A stretch of 64,000 bases of DNA from CAVVDT01 sp963747005 (GCA_963747005.1 CAVVDT010000009.1:104113-168112); one strand, 5' to 3'. Shown: positions 25,679-36,707, numbered from the stretch's first letter. The notes: generated by a model from the letters alone, not told the origin. A program made the numbers and translations.

Positions 25679-25727
25679 GAGCATGATGTTATCCGAAAGG
25701 TGGTTTCCACTTTTCGGCATCATGCTC
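25679..25727. repeat. Rhizobial-type intergenic palindrome
   Basis: Outer arms GAGCATGATG (25679-25688) and CATCATGCTC (25718-25727) enclose inner arms CCGAAA (25693-25698) and TTTCGG (25712-25717). This nested design, with a GTGG/CCAC centre, resembles palindromes found many times between genes in Rhizobiales genomes. Recognised from memory; only this copy was seen in the window. Confidence 0.65.
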
Positions 25728-25750
25728 CAGGCTTGATCTGTAGCAAACCG

Positions 25751-25781
25751 CTGCGACGGGCCCCGAAAGAGCGCGTCGCAG
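25751..25781 (-). terminator. Candidate terminator after mlaF
   Basis: CTGCGACG and CGTCGCAG form an 8-bp stem with a 15-nt loop, 25 bp after the mlaF stop on the minus strand. There is no clear T-run, so confidence is limited. Confidence 0.4.
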
Positions 25782-25805
25782 TTGTGTTGCCGGCACCCCT
25801 TTTGC

Positions 25806-26579
25806 CTACGGTTTCAGCAGTTCCATCTGGATGGGGCCTTCGGCCCTGCCATGGATGAACTGCTCGACATAAGGATTGCCGCTCTCGTCGATGTTCCTGG
25901 CATCGCCCTGCCAGATGATCTCGCCCTTGTAGATCATGGCGATGTCGTCGGCGATCTTGCGCGCCGAGGCCATGTCGTGGGTGATCGAGATGGTGGTGGC
26001 CCCCAGCCGCTTGACGCAATCGACGATGAGGTTGTTGATGACGTCGGCCATGATCGGATCGAGCCCCGTGGTCGGCTCGTCGAAGAAGATGATCTCGGGA
26101 TCGGCAGCCACCGCCCGCGCCAGGCCGACGCGCTTCTGCATGCCGCCTGAAAGCTCGGCCGGATAGAGGTCGGCCACTTCCGCGCCAAGCCCCACCTGCC
26201 CCAGCTTTTCAACCGCGATGGCGCGCGCCTCCTTGCGGGCCATGTTGTGGCCCTGGATGAGGCGGAAGGCGACGTTTTGCCAGACCGGCAGGCTGTCGAA
26301 CAGCGCCGCCCCCTGAAACAGCATGCCGAAGCGGGCCAGGAATCGGTCGCGCGCCCCGCCGGTCAGCCCGGCCACCTCCTCGCCGTCGATGCGGATCGAA
26401 CCGGCATCCGGGTGCAGGATGCCGAGGATGCACTTCAGCATCACCGACTTGCCGGTTCCCGAGCCGCCGATCACCACCAGCGAATGACCCTTGTCGACCT
26501 TGACGTTGAGCCCGTTGAGCACATGCTTGGGCCCGAAGGACTTGCGGATGCCTGAGAGTTCGATATGGGGCTGGCTCAC
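25806..26579 (-). CDS. mlaF: Phospholipid-transport ABC ATPase MlaF-like
   Basis: A 257-residue ATPase of the Mla/Mkl retrograde phospholipid transport system, which keeps the outer membrane asymmetric. Walker A is GGSGTGKSV, the signature LSGGMQKRVGLARA and Walker B IIFFDEPTTGLDP. The unusual SGGMQKR signature is typical of MlaF. It lies 5 bp downstream of the mlaE permease gene. mlaD and other components are not in this window, so the rest of the system must be encoded elsewhere. Confidence 0.92.
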   Translation of the reverse strand: MSQPHIELSGIRKSFGPKHVLNGLNVKVDKGHSLVVIGGSGTGKSVMLKCILGILHPDAGSIRIDGEEVAGLTGGARDRFLARFGMLFQGAALFDSLPVWQNVAFRLIQGHNMARKEARAIAVEKLGQVGLGAEVADLYPAELSGGMQKRVGLARAVAADPEIIFFDEPTTGLDPIMADVINNLIVDCVKRLGATTISITHDMASARKIADDIAMIYKGEIIWQGDARNIDESGNPYVEQFIHGRAEGPIQMELLKP

Positions 26580-26584
26580 CGGGC

Positions 26585-27358
26585 TTACTCCGAGAACAGA
26601 AGGGAGGTCATGAGGTAGTTGGCCGCCAGGATGAGGATCGAGGCGGACACCACGGCGTTGGTGGTGGCACGGCCGACGCCCTGGGCGCCGCCCTTGGAAT
26701 TGAAGCCGTGATAGCAGCCCATCAGGGCGATGATGAAGCCGAACACGGCCGACTTGATGAGACCCGATGAAACATCGCCGAATTCAAGGAAGTCGACGGT
26801 ATTCTTCAGATAAGCGCCGGAATTGAAGCCCAGCGACCGGGTGCCGATGATATAGCCGCCCATGATGCCGATGGTGTCGGCGATGGAAACCAGCAGCGGC
26901 ATGCAGATCACCGCGGCGATGATGCGCGGGGCCACCAGATAGCGGTACGGGTTGGTCGACAACGTCACCAGCGCGTCGATCTGCTCGGTGACCCGCATGG
27001 TGCCGAGTTCGGCCGCGATCGAGGCCGCGATGCGCCCCGCCACCATCAGGCCGGCAAGCACCGGGCCGAGTTCACGGGTGATGCCCAGCGCCACGATCGA
27101 CGACACCAGGCTTTCGGCATTGAAGCGCGAGCCGCCGATATAGATCTGCAACGCCAGCACCGCGCCGGTGAAGAAAGCCGTCAGGCCCACCACCGGCAGG
27201 GAATTGTAGCCGATCTTCATCATCTGATCGAGAATCTGGCGCGGAAACACCGGCGGGGTCAGGCCGACCAGGATGGCGTTCTTGAGGAACATGAAGATGC
27301 GCCCGGTCTCGGCAAACAGCGCGAGCACCAGGGCTCCGATATGGGCGATTGGGTTCAC
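26585..27358 (-). CDS. mlaE: Phospholipid-transport permease MlaE-like
   Basis: A 257-residue membrane protein with five to six hydrophobic segments. The MlaE family signature is clear: GLTAFFTGAVLALQ, LGPVLAGLMVAGRIAASIAAELGTMRVTEQIDAL, then the C-terminal KGGAQGVGRATTNAVV. It pairs with the MlaF ATPase gene downstream. It starts 50 bp after the alr stop on the same strand, so alr-mlaE-mlaF may form one operon. Confidence 0.93.
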   Translation of the reverse strand: MNPIAHIGALVLALFAETGRIFMFLKNAILVGLTPPVFPRQILDQMMKIGYNSLPVVGLTAFFTGAVLALQIYIGGSRFNAESLVSSIVALGITRELGPVLAGLMVAGRIAASIAAELGTMRVTEQIDALVTLSTNPYRYLVAPRIIAAVICMPLLVSIADTIGIMGGYIIGTRSLGFNSGAYLKNTVDFLEFGDVSSGLIKSAVFGFIIALMGCYHGFNSKGGAQGVGRATTNAVVSASILILAANYLMTSLLFSE

Positions 27359-27408
27359 GGGGGATGCAGCTCTCGGGGCTGGTTGGCGGGGCGGGGTTCA
27401 ACGTTGCA

Positions 27409-28523
27409 TCATCCGATATACACGCGTGCGAAGCGTGAACCAAGCCCGGTGAGGATTTCATAGGCAATGGTCCCGGCGGCACGGGCCAGTTCATCGACGC
27501 CGATATGCTCGCCGATCAGTTCGGCCGTCGAACCGCGCTGCACATCATCCGCCGGTACGTCGGTTACATCGACGGTGATCAGGTCCATGGACACCCGCCC
27601 GACGAGGGGCGCCCGCCCACCGCCGATCCACACGGCTGCCGGCGCATCGCCGGACCGCGAGGCCAGCGAGCGCAAGAGGCCGTCGCGGTAACCCACGCCG
27701 ATCACCGCGATGCGGCTGTCGCGGGCTGCCGTCCACTGGCCGCCATAGCCGACGCTGGCACCGCGGGCGACCTCGCGAACTTGCAGGACGGTGGCCTCGA
27801 GCCGCGCCACCGGCCGCATGGGATTGGCGAGGCGGGCAAAGGGATTGCCGCCATAAAGCGCAATCCCCGGCCGCGTCAGCTCGTAGTGATAGGCAGCACC
27901 GAGAAAGACGCCGGGCGAATTGGCAAGGCTCGCCGGCACCGGCGGCAAGGCGGCGCGCAGGCGCTCGAACAGCGCTTGCTGGGCCTGGTTGCTGGCGGCA
28001 TCGGGCTCGTCGGCGGCGGCCAGATGGCTCATCACCAGCGTCACGTCGATACCCGCAAGCCGGGCTGGATCGGCGGCCAGCGCCTCGACTTCGCGCACCA
28101 TGAGGCCCAGCCGGTTGATGCCGGTATCGATGTGCAGCGCCGCCTTGCCGCCGGGAACCGAGGCGGCCCATTCGGCGATTTCCTCAAGGCCGGTGAGTGC
28201 CGGACGCAGGTCATGGGCCGCATAGAAACGCGCAAGGCCCGGCAACAGCCCGTTGAGCACATAGATGATGGCGCCCGGGACCGCGGCGCGAAGCTTGCGG
28301 CCCTCTTCGGGCGTGGCGACGAAGAAGGTGCGGCACCCCGCCTCCCACAACGCCTGTGCGCAGCGCTCCAGACCGAGGCCATAGGCATCGCCCTTGACGC
28401 ACGCCGCACATTCCGCCGCGCCTGACAGGTCACGCATGTGCCGCCAGTTGGCCCTGAGGGCTTCGAGGTCGATCGTCAGCGCCGCCGGCGCCCTGAGCAC
28501 CGCTGGCACGGCGTCGTCGGGCA

Positions 28524-28524
<1 letters not shown>
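27409..28524 (-). CDS. alr: Alanine racemase
   Basis: PLP enzyme making D-alanine for peptidoglycan. The 371-residue protein has the PLP-lysine block CVKGDAYGLG, HIDTGINRLG, the catalytic Tyr in SVGYGG and GRVSMDLI. The ATG at 28524 overlaps the dnaB stop by one base (TGATG), indicating coupling. A longer upstream reading to 28683 lies inside dnaB and is discarded. dnaB-alr is a conserved alphaproteobacterial pair. Confidence 0.97.
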
Positions 28525-30038
<1,514 letters not shown>

Positions 30039-30249
30039 GCATCCAGGCCTAGCGGACCGGAGGCCTCATGGCGAGCATCGATTTCGCCTGTCCCCGCTGT
30101 CCGCGCTATTCACAGGGCAACGCTGCATGATTGCCACAATCTTGTCAAAAGTGCTGGATTTCCGCCACGATTTGTGACTCACCGATGACCGCTGCGCGGC
30201 CGCCCGGAAGTTCCAACCGATTCGCCAGCGCAAGCAGTGGTTTAGGGCG

Positions 30250-31512
30250 CTATTCGGCCGGAATGGACTTGAAGCGCGGGCGCCTGGTGTCGATACGGCG
30301 CAGACGCTCTTCTTCCTCGCGCATGTAATCGCGCGTCAGCGGCAGGGCGTGCTGGCTGCGGGTGAACTGGATCTGGAAGTTGTTCAACCCCTGATGCCGG
30401 AAAGCGGCCTGCGAACCGGCCAGGTAGAACTCCCACATGCGGCAGAAACGCTCGTCGTAGAGCTTTTTCGCCTCATCGCGGTGGTCGTTGAACCGCCGGG
30501 CCCATTCGGCCAGCGTTGCGGCATAATGCAGGCGGAGAACCTCGATGTCGGTGACGTAAAGGCCGGAATTCTCGATCGCCGGCAGCACCTCCGACAGGGC
30601 GGGGATATAGCCGCCGGGAAAGATGTAGCGCGCGATCCATGAACTGGTGACGCTCGGCCCGTCGGCGCGGCCGATGGAATGCAGCACCGCCACGCCATCC
30701 GGCTTCAGCAGGCTCGCCACCTTGCTGCAGAAGGTATCGTAGTAGCCGATGCCCACGTGCTCGAACATGCCCACCGAAATGATGCGGTCGAATTCGCCCG
30801 ACACCAGCCGGTAGTCCCGGAGTTCGAATTTCACCTGTCCGGCGATGCCGCGCTGGGCGGCGCGCTCGTTGGAAAGCTTGTATTGCTCTTCCGACAGCGT
30901 CACCCCGGTCACCTCGGCGCCGCAGGTCTCGGCGAGATAGAGCCCGAGGCCGCCCCAGCCGGAGCCGATATCGAGCACCTTCATGCCGGGCCGCACATTG
31001 AGCTTGGCGGCCAGATGGCGCTTCTTGGCAAGCTGGGCATCGTCCAGCGACTGGGTGGCGCTCTCGAAATAGGCGCAGGAATACTGCCGGTCGCGGTCGA
31101 GGAAGAGGTCGTAGAGCTCGCCCGAAAGGTCATAATGGTGGGCGACGTTGCGCCGCGCGCGGCTGACCGGGTTGTATTGTTCTATGCGCCGGAAGTGACG
31201 CCGCACCGTCCACAGCCAGTTCAGGCGGGCAGGGGGCTTGCGTCCTTCCAGATTGGAAAGCAGCAGCACCAGGAACTCGTAAACCGTGCCTTTTTCCAGC
31301 ACCAGCGTACCGTCCATATAGGCTTCGCCCATATAGAGATCGGGATTGATGGCGATCTTGGCGCAGGCCAGTTGATCGGTAATTCGGAATTTTACCGGAG
31401 TGCCGCTGCCATCGCCGAAGCGCCAAAGCCTGCCTGTCGGGTCGACCACTTCAAGGTCGCCCTTGGTCACCACAAGATCCAATGCCCGCCGCAGCAGTGC
31501 AAACATCGGCAA
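30250..31512 (-). CDS. cfa: Cyclopropane-fatty-acyl-phospholipid synthase family protein
   Basis: SAM-dependent methyltransferase that adds a methylene bridge to unsaturated acyl chains in membrane lipids. The 420-residue protein has the N-terminal lipid-binding region and the SAM motif LDIGSGWGGLGLYLAE, with CAYF and EQYKLSNERA blocks also seen in the family. Methyl-donor chemistry is certain; some relatives modify other positions of lipids. It is isolated between dnaB and the rplI terminator, so it probably has its own promoter in the 245-bp gap upstream. Confidence 0.92.
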   Translation of the reverse strand: MPMFALLRRALDLVVTKGDLEVVDPTGRLWRFGDGSGTPVKFRITDQLACAKIAINPDLYMGEAYMDGTLVLEKGTVYEFLVLLLSNLEGRKPPARLNWLWTVRRHFRRIEQYNPVSRARRNVAHHYDLSGELYDLFLDRDRQYSCAYFESATQSLDDAQLAKKRHLAAKLNVRPGMKVLDIGSGWGGLGLYLAETCGAEVTGVTLSEEQYKLSNERAAQRGIAGQVKFELRDYRLVSGEFDRIISVGMFEHVGIGYYDTFCSKVASLLKPDGVAVLHSIGRADGPSVTSSWIARYIFPGGYIPALSEVLPAIENSGLYVTDIEVLRLHYAATLAEWARRFNDHRDEAKKLYDERFCRMWEFYLAGSQAAFRHQGLNNFQIQFTRSQHALPLTRDYMREEEERLRRIDTRRPRFKSIPAE

Positions 31513-31703
31513 ATCACTTCCCGGGGCGCGGAGTCTTTCACAAAAGCCCCAAAATCGGCCCGCCCCTCAGGCCGAACCCCTGCAACCGGCAGGTATCACT
31601 AAAGTATAGGCACTAAGACCGTTTTCGGCAAGACACCGGCCCGCCGCGATCTCACTTTCCTTGACGCAAGGCGGTGTTCTGCGCGTGAAGTCTGACGACA
31701 ACG

Positions 31704-31728
31704 TCAAAGGGGCAGCCAATCGGCCGCC
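31704..31728 (-). terminator. Candidate terminator after rplI
   Basis: On the minus strand a GC-rich stem (GGGGC pairs with GCCCC, extended by GCC/GGC with one mismatch, 31707-31728) is followed by TTT. It is 30 bp beyond the rplI stop. The 31513-31757 gap shows nothing else. Confidence 0.5.
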
Positions 31729-31757
31729 CCTCAGTACCTTCGACAAGCTGTGCTCGT

Positions 31758-32390
31758 TCAGGCGTTTTCGTCCGCTGCGGGTCTCTCGGCCCCGGCGGCC
31801 GCTGCGTCCTCGCTGCCTTCCTCGGCCGCGAGATCGTCGGGAGCTGCCTCTTCCTCGAACAGGGCCTCGGCGGCGGCGCGGGCCTCTTCGCGCTCCGAAC
31901 TCGGGCCGGTCAGGATCTCGCCGCGCGCCTGGGCCGCGGCCTCGTCCTGGGAGCGGGCGACGTTGACGCTCACCGTGACGGAGACTTCCGGGTGCAACGC
32001 GATGCGCACCTGGTAAATGCCGATCGACTTGATGGGCGCATCGAGTTTCACCTGGGTGCGATTGACGGCAACGCCCAGTCCCGAAGCCTCGCTGGCAATG
32101 TCGCGAGCCGAAACCGAGCCGTAGAGCTGGCCGGATTCTCCCGCCTGGCGCAGCAGGATGAAGGCGGCGCCGTCGAGCTCGCCCGATACGCCCTGAGCGG
32201 CCTCACGCTGTTCGGCGTTGCGCGTCTCGAGGACCGCGCGGTCGCGCTCGAAGCGCTGGCGATTGGCCTCGGTGGCGCGCAGCGCCTTGCCCTGGGGCAA
32301 GAGGTAGTTGCGGGCATAGCCGTCCTTCACCCGGACGATCTGGCCCATGGTGCCGAGCTTGTCGACGCGCTCCAAGAGGATCACTTGCAT
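31758..32390 (-). CDS. rplI: 50S ribosomal protein L9
   Basis: A 210-residue L9 with the N-terminal signature GQIVRVKDGYARNYLLPQGK and the long helix and C-terminal rRNA-binding domain to about residue 148. The remainder (about 60 residues) is a low-complexity tail very rich in Ala, Glu and Asp, longer than in E. coli L9 (149 aa) but common in alphaproteobacteria. It is the last gene of the rpsF-rpsR-DUF2232-rplI set. Confidence 0.97.
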   Translation of the reverse strand: MQVILLERVDKLGTMGQIVRVKDGYARNYLLPQGKALRATEANRQRFERDRAVLETRNAEQREAAQGVSGELDGAAFILLRQAGESGQLYGSVSARDIASEASGLGVAVNRTQVKLDAPIKSIGIYQVRIALHPEVSVTVSVNVARSQDEAAAQARGEILTGPSSEREEARAAAEALFEEEAAPDDLAAEEGSEDAAAAGAERPAADENA

Positions 32391-32451
32391 GTCATGTCTT
32401 CCTTTCGATGTTGTGCAGAGTTGTTTGACGAGGCATGAAAAATTCCGGGCA

Positions 32452-33462
32452 TCACGCGGTGCCGGTCGGCGCCTGGCCGCCGGCCTTTCCGCGCAGGTCG
32501 AAGATCAGATCGGCGATCGCCAGCCCCACCAGCGGCGCCATCAGAACCCCCTGCAGCAGGATGAGCGCCAGGTACATCGTGGCAAGGATGAACGCCCGCC
32601 CGGCAAACTTCGCCGTCAGGCCGTGCGCCACGGCGAGGCCGAGCAGCACGAAGGCCGAGATCATGGCCCCCAGCGCCAGCGACGCGGTGAAACCGACGAG
32701 GTCCCAGGCGCCCCCTGAGGCGCCCGTCGCCATGAAACTGTCGAGCGCCACCAGCAGCCCCGCCGCGGCGAGCGCCCACAGGCTTTGGCGCGGGAAGCGC
32801 AGGGCCGAAAAGGGCGCCCACGGCCGCAGGCTGATATTGGAGAGCACCACCACGCGCGCCGCCAGCCACAGGCTGATCATGGTCGCCACATGCCAGATGA
32901 GGGTGGCGGCCGGCGGCACCAGCACGACCATCACCTTGACAAAGGCATCGACATCGGCGGTGCGCGCGGGATCCTTGCCGACCAGCATGTCGCCGATATG
33001 GCGGGCAATGCCGGCGGTGGCGCCCCTGAGCGATTCAAGATCGCCGCCACCGGCAAGGAGCGTCACTAGCATCACCGCCACGGCGAGCCCCGCCGCCCAC
33101 AAGACAAGCCGCCCTTCGGGATACCACTGGACGCCGCCGGCCGAAACCTCGCCTTCGTGGGCGGCGGTGCTGGCGGAGGGGCGATGCTTAAGGGCAAGCC
33201 AGGTGAGGACGACGGGCGCCGTGGCCGCCGACAGCGCGAACACGAAGCCCATCTGCCAGTTGACCGCCGACATCAGCGCCAGGGTGCCGACCGCGCCACC
33301 GGCTGCCGCCGGCAAGGGTCCAAAGGCAAAGCCGGTCACGAACAGCGGCAGCGGGGCGAGGCTGAACAGCACGATACCGATGAGCGTCGGCGACAGCGCC
33401 GCCGCCTGCAAGGCGGCAGCAGCACATCCGGCAATGATGGCGACGAGATAGGCGTTCTTCAT
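32452..33462 (-). CDS. DUF2232 family membrane protein
   Basis: A 336-residue membrane protein with about eight hydrophobic segments. Its place between rpsR and rplI is a stable alphaproteobacterial arrangement, and the length and topology fit DUF2232 (YybS-like). The function is unknown. ATG 33462 gives the usual start MKNAYLVAIIAG; an extension to 33534 is possible but has no hydrophobic or family support. Confidence 0.8.
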   Translation of the reverse strand: MKNAYLVAIIAGCAAAALQAAALSPTLIGIVLFSLAPLPLFVTGFAFGPLPAAAGGAVGTLALMSAVNWQMGFVFALSAATAPVVLTWLALKHRPSASTAAHEGEVSAGGVQWYPEGRLVLWAAGLAVAVMLVTLLAGGGDLESLRGATAGIARHIGDMLVGKDPARTADVDAFVKVMVVLVPPAATLIWHVATMISLWLAARVVVLSNISLRPWAPFSALRFPRQSLWALAAAGLLVALDSFMATGASGGAWDLVGFTASLALGAMISAFVLLGLAVAHGLTAKFAGRAFILATMYLALILLQGVLMAPLVGLAIADLIFDLRGKAGGQAPTGTA

Positions 33463-33576
33463 CGTCGGGCTGTCCCTCATCGTCTTAAGCGATGGGTTAG
33501 GAGCGGAGCGGTCCTCAGCGGACGTCTGCCCCAACCGGGGAATACCGGGCCGCGAAAGGCCCGGCCGGGGTTGGTT

Positions 33577-33825
33577 CTATTTCAGCACGTAGGGCAGCAA
33601 CCCGAGGAAGCGCGCCCGCTTGATGGCACGCGCCAGTTCGCGCTGCTTCTTGGCCGACACGGCGGTGATGCGGCTCGGGACGATCTTGCCGCGCTCGGAA
33701 ACATAGCGCTGCAACAGCCGCACGTCCTTGTAGTCGATGACGGGCGCGCCTTCTCCGGTGAAGGGGCAGCTCTTGCGGCGGCGGAAAAACGGCCGGCGGG
33801 CCGGCTGGGCTTGCATCGACATCAT
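33577..33825 (-). CDS. rpsR: 30S ribosomal protein S18
   Basis: An 82-residue S18 (GEGAPVIDYKDVRLLQRYVS, ERGKIVPSRITAVSAKKQREL). S18 forms a pair with S6 on the 30S platform. The start overlaps the rpsF stop by four bases, so the two are translationally coupled. Confidence 0.98.
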   Translation of the reverse strand: MMSMQAQPARRPFFRRRKSCPFTGEGAPVIDYKDVRLLQRYVSERGKIVPSRITAVSAKKQRELARAIKRARFLGLLPYVLK

Positions 33826-34313
33826 TCAGCTCCTGCGTTCGGGGCATCATCGCGCGGCGGACGCGGGGCCCGGGGACGGTCGCCCCTGTCGCCGCGATCA
33901 CCCCTGTCACCACGATCGCCCCTGTCACCGCGATCACCCCTGTCAGGACGATCGCGGCCGAAACGGTCGTCACGGCTCGGCCGGTCATCACGCCCGCGGC
34001 GCATCATCGCCGAGGGGCCCTCTTCAAGGGCCTCGACGCGTACGGTCAGGAAGCGGATGACGTCCTCGTGCAGGGACATCTGGCGCTCCATCTCGGCCAC
34101 CGCGGCCGGCGGGGCATCGAGATTGAACAAGGTGTAGTGGGCCTTGCGGTTCTTCTTGATGCGGAATGAAAGCGGCTTGATGCCCCAGTATTCCATCTTG
34201 GCGACCTTGCCGTCGCCGGCTTCGATGACCGACTTGAACTGTTCGGTCAGGGCGTCGACCTGGGCATTGGACAGGTCCTGACGCACCATGAAGGTGTGCT
34301 CATAGAGCGGCAT
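33822..34313 (-). CDS. rpsF: 30S ribosomal protein S6 with repetitive C-terminal tail
   Basis: The first about 100 residues are a normal S6 (MPLYEHTFMVRQDLSNAQVD; FRIKKNRKAHYTLFNLD). The C-terminal 60 residues are a charged tail with tandem Asp-Arg-Gly steps encoded by an 18-bp repeat array (33881-33952). E. coli S6 also has an acidic tail, extended there by RimK with glutamates; this one is alternating acidic and basic. It heads the operon with rpsR, the DUF2232 gene and rplI. Confidence 0.97.
   Translation of the reverse strand: MPLYEHTFMVRQDLSNAQVDALTEQFKSVIEAGDGKVAKMEYWGIKPLSFRIKKNRKAHYTLFNLDAPPAAVAEMERQMSLHEDVIRFLTVRVEALEEGPSAMMRRGRDDRPSRDDRFGRDRPDRGDRGDRGDRGDRGDRGDRGDRPRAPRPPRDDAPNAGAE
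33881..33952 (-). repeat. Four tandem 18-bp units inside rpsF
   Basis: Units at 33881-33898, 33899-33916, 33917-33934 and 33935-33952 share the core CCCCTGTC and end in GAT. Each encodes two Asp-Arg-Gly steps. Such arrays can change length by slippage, in frame. Confidence 0.85.
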
Positions 34314-34556
34314 GAGTTATGGCCTTTCTCTTCGTTACGTCCTCGCTCGCTCCCGGCGCAGAGCCTCTCCCGAGCCCATCGACGAGAAAGGCTCGAGAAG
34401 TCGGTTCCTCGAAAGAGCGGAGACAGGGGAAGACGGGCATTCAAGCCCTGCTGGTCCGGCAAAAATCCGGGCAGCCTTCCTTTCAGCCCCCGACCGGAAA
34501 TCGGCGACGGGCGGGTTATAGCGGCTGCGGCGCGGTTTGCAAGGGTGTTGTTGGCC

Positions 34557-35720
34557 TCACGCCAGCGTCGTCTCCGCCAGCTTCACCCAGTAGGAGCAGC
34601 CCATCGGGATGATCTCGTCGTTGAAATCGTAGGCCGGGTTGTGGAGGCCGGCCGATTGGCCGTTGCCGATATACATCATGGCGCCGGGCCGCGCCTCCAG
34701 CATGAAGGAAAAGTCCTCCGCCCCCATGCTCGCAGCCGCATCGCCGTCGACATTGGCCGCTCCCGCCACTTCCGCCGCCACGGTCGCCGCGAACCGGGCG
34801 CGGCCCGCATCGTTCACGGTGACGGGATAATCGCGCACGTAATGGACTTCAGCCTTGGCGCCGTAGGCCTGGGCAATGGTTTCGGCCAGTTCGGTCAGCC
34901 GCGTCTGGGCGAGATCGCGGGTCGCCGCATCGAGGGTCCTGACGGTGCCTGACAGGCTGGCGCTGGCGGCCAGCACGTTGGAAACCTCCCCGGCGTGGAA
35001 CAGGCTGACCGAGACGACGACCGACTTCACCGGATCGGCATTGCGCGAGGCGATGGTCTGAAGCCCCTGCACGATGGCGGCGCCGGCGACGATCAGGTCG
35101 GTGCACTGGTGCGGGCGCCCGGCATGCCCGCCGCGTCCGCTCAAGCGGATCTCGAATTCGTCCGCCGAGGCCTGGGCCGGACCGCCCCGGGTCTGGAACT
35201 TGCCGGCGTCGAGCCCCGGCCGGTTGTGCAGGCCGTAGACCTCCTCGATGCCGAAACGTTCCATCAGGCCGTCCTCGACCATCTCCCGTCCGCCGCCGCC
35301 CAGTTCCTCGGCCGGCTGGAAGATGACGATGGCGTTGCCGCAAAAGTTGCGCGTCTCGGCCAGATACTTTGCCGCCCCCAGCAGCATGGCGGTATGCCCG
35401 TCATGGCCGCAGGCGTGCATGCGTCCGTCGGTCATGGAGGCATACGGGCGCTCGACCGCCTCCCTGATCGGCAGGGCGTCCATGTCGGCGCGAAGACCGA
35501 TGGCGCGCCCGCCATTGCCCTTCGCCCCCTTGATGACGCCGACCACACCGGTGCGGCCGATGCCGGTCACCACCTCGTCGACCCCGAACGACTTCAGCTT
35601 GTCGGCGACGAACGCGGCGGTGCGCTGGACGTCGAAAGACAGTTCAGGATGCTGATGCAGTTCATGGCGCCAGCCTGTGATCTCGTCGTGGAATTCCGCC
35701 AGCCGGTTGATGACCGCCAT
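34557..35720 (-). CDS. M20 family amidohydrolase (hippurate hydrolase-like), copy 1
   Basis: A 387-residue zinc-dependent amidohydrolase/carboxypeptidase. Metal-binding motifs are GLRADMDALPI, HACGHDGHTAML, FQPAEELGGGG and HNRPG, with a lid domain (SGRGGHAGRPH) between the two halves of the catalytic domain and MGAEDFSFML near the end. Relatives hydrolyse N-acyl amino acids such as hippurate or N-acetyl amino acids. A paralogue with the same blocks is at 49034-50200. It is preceded by a PLP dehydratase gene on the same strand 21 bp away; the two may act on the same amino-acid derivative. Confidence 0.9.
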   Translation of the reverse strand: MAVINRLAEFHDEITGWRHELHQHPELSFDVQRTAAFVADKLKSFGVDEVVTGIGRTGVVGVIKGAKGNGGRAIGLRADMDALPIREAVERPYASMTDGRMHACGHDGHTAMLLGAAKYLAETRNFCGNAIVIFQPAEELGGGGREMVEDGLMERFGIEEVYGLHNRPGLDAGKFQTRGGPAQASADEFEIRLSGRGGHAGRPHQCTDLIVAGAAIVQGLQTIASRNADPVKSVVVSVSLFHAGEVSNVLAASASLSGTVRTLDAATRDLAQTRLTELAETIAQAYGAKAEVHYVRDYPVTVNDAGRARFAATVAAEVAGAANVDGDAAASMGAEDFSFMLEARPGAMMYIGNGQSAGLHNPAYDFNDEIIPMGCSYWVKLAETTLA

Positions 35721-35741
35721 CCCTCGTAACCCCTTTGCTGT

Positions 35742-36707
35742 TCATGCCTGCGGCGTCTGGCCGCCCAGAACCGTTGCGTAGCGCCCGGCATCGATATTGC
35801 CGCCGGAGATGATCACGCCGACCCGCTTGCCCGCCATTTTCTGGCGCTCCTGCATGACTGCGGCAAGCGCCCCGGCGCCGGCCCCCTCGGCGACCGTCCG
35901 GCTGGCGCGATGGATGAGCCGCATGGCTTCCGCCAGTTCGTCGTCCGACACCTCGACAATGCGCTCGGCGCCCTTTGCGATGACATCGAAGGCCTCCGGG
36001 CTGGGCACTCTCACCGCCATGCCCTCGGCAAAGGTTTTCACGCGATTGGTGGAGACCGGGCGTCCCGCCGCCAGCGACAGCGAATAGGCGTTGGCGCCCT
36101 GCGACACGACACCGATCACCCTGGTCTTCAGGCCCAGGATGTCGCGTGCCGAGATCACCCCGCAAATACCCGAGCCAAGACCGATGGGAACATAGACGGC
36201 ATCCAGTTCGCCGGCTTCCTCGAACAATTCAAAGGCATAGGTCGATACCCCCATCACCAGCTCGCGGTCGAAGGAGGCGACCATGGCGAGGCCGCGTTGG
36301 CGCGCCAGATCGACCGCGTACGCCCTGGCCTCGTCGAAATCGGCGCCGTGCTCGATCAGTTCGGCGCCCAGGGCCCGCATCGCTGCATTCTTCACCGGCG
36401 AATTGTTCTCCGGCACCACGATGGTGGCCTTCAGGCCCTCGCGCCGGGCGGCAAAGGGGATGGACTGGCCATGATTGCCGGTCGAGGCGGTGATGACGCC
36501 CGAGGTCTCGCCACGCTCCTTCCTGAGGCGCATGTGGACGAGGCCGCCGCGCACCTTGAAGGCGCCGAGCGGGGTGAGGTTTTCATGCTTTGTCCACACC
36601 TCTGCCCCGGTGGCGGCGGCGATCAGCGGCCACACCATCTGCGGTGTGGGCTTGAGTGTGCCATAGACAATGGCGCGGGCGCGTTCGGCTTCGGCGCGGG
36701 TGAGCAT
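35742..36707 (-). CDS. Threonine dehydratase-like PLP enzyme (fold type II)
   Basis: A 321-residue beta-family PLP enzyme. The PLP lysine is in GAFKVRGGLV, ASTGNHGQSI matches the conserved SxGNHG block, and the phosphate-binding glycine loop is GLGSGICG. The sequence is close to threonine/serine dehydratases and to the ectoine-utilisation EutB type, but lacks the regulatory ACT domain of IlvA. ATG 36707 is preceded by GGAG; an in-frame GTG at 36722 is possible. The M20 gene follows on the same strand. Substrate not fixed by sequence. Confidence 0.82.
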   Translation of the reverse strand: MLTRAEAERARAIVYGTLKPTPQMVWPLIAAATGAEVWTKHENLTPLGAFKVRGGLVHMRLRKERGETSGVITASTGNHGQSIPFAARREGLKATIVVPENNSPVKNAAMRALGAELIEHGADFDEARAYAVDLARQRGLAMVASFDRELVMGVSTYAFELFEEAGELDAVYVPIGLGSGICGVISARDILGLKTRVIGVVSQGANAYSLSLAAGRPVSTNRVKTFAEGMAVRVPSPEAFDVIAKGAERIVEVSDDELAEAMRLIHRASRTVAEGAGAGALAAVMQERQKMAGKRVGVIISGGNIDAGRYATVLGGQTPQA

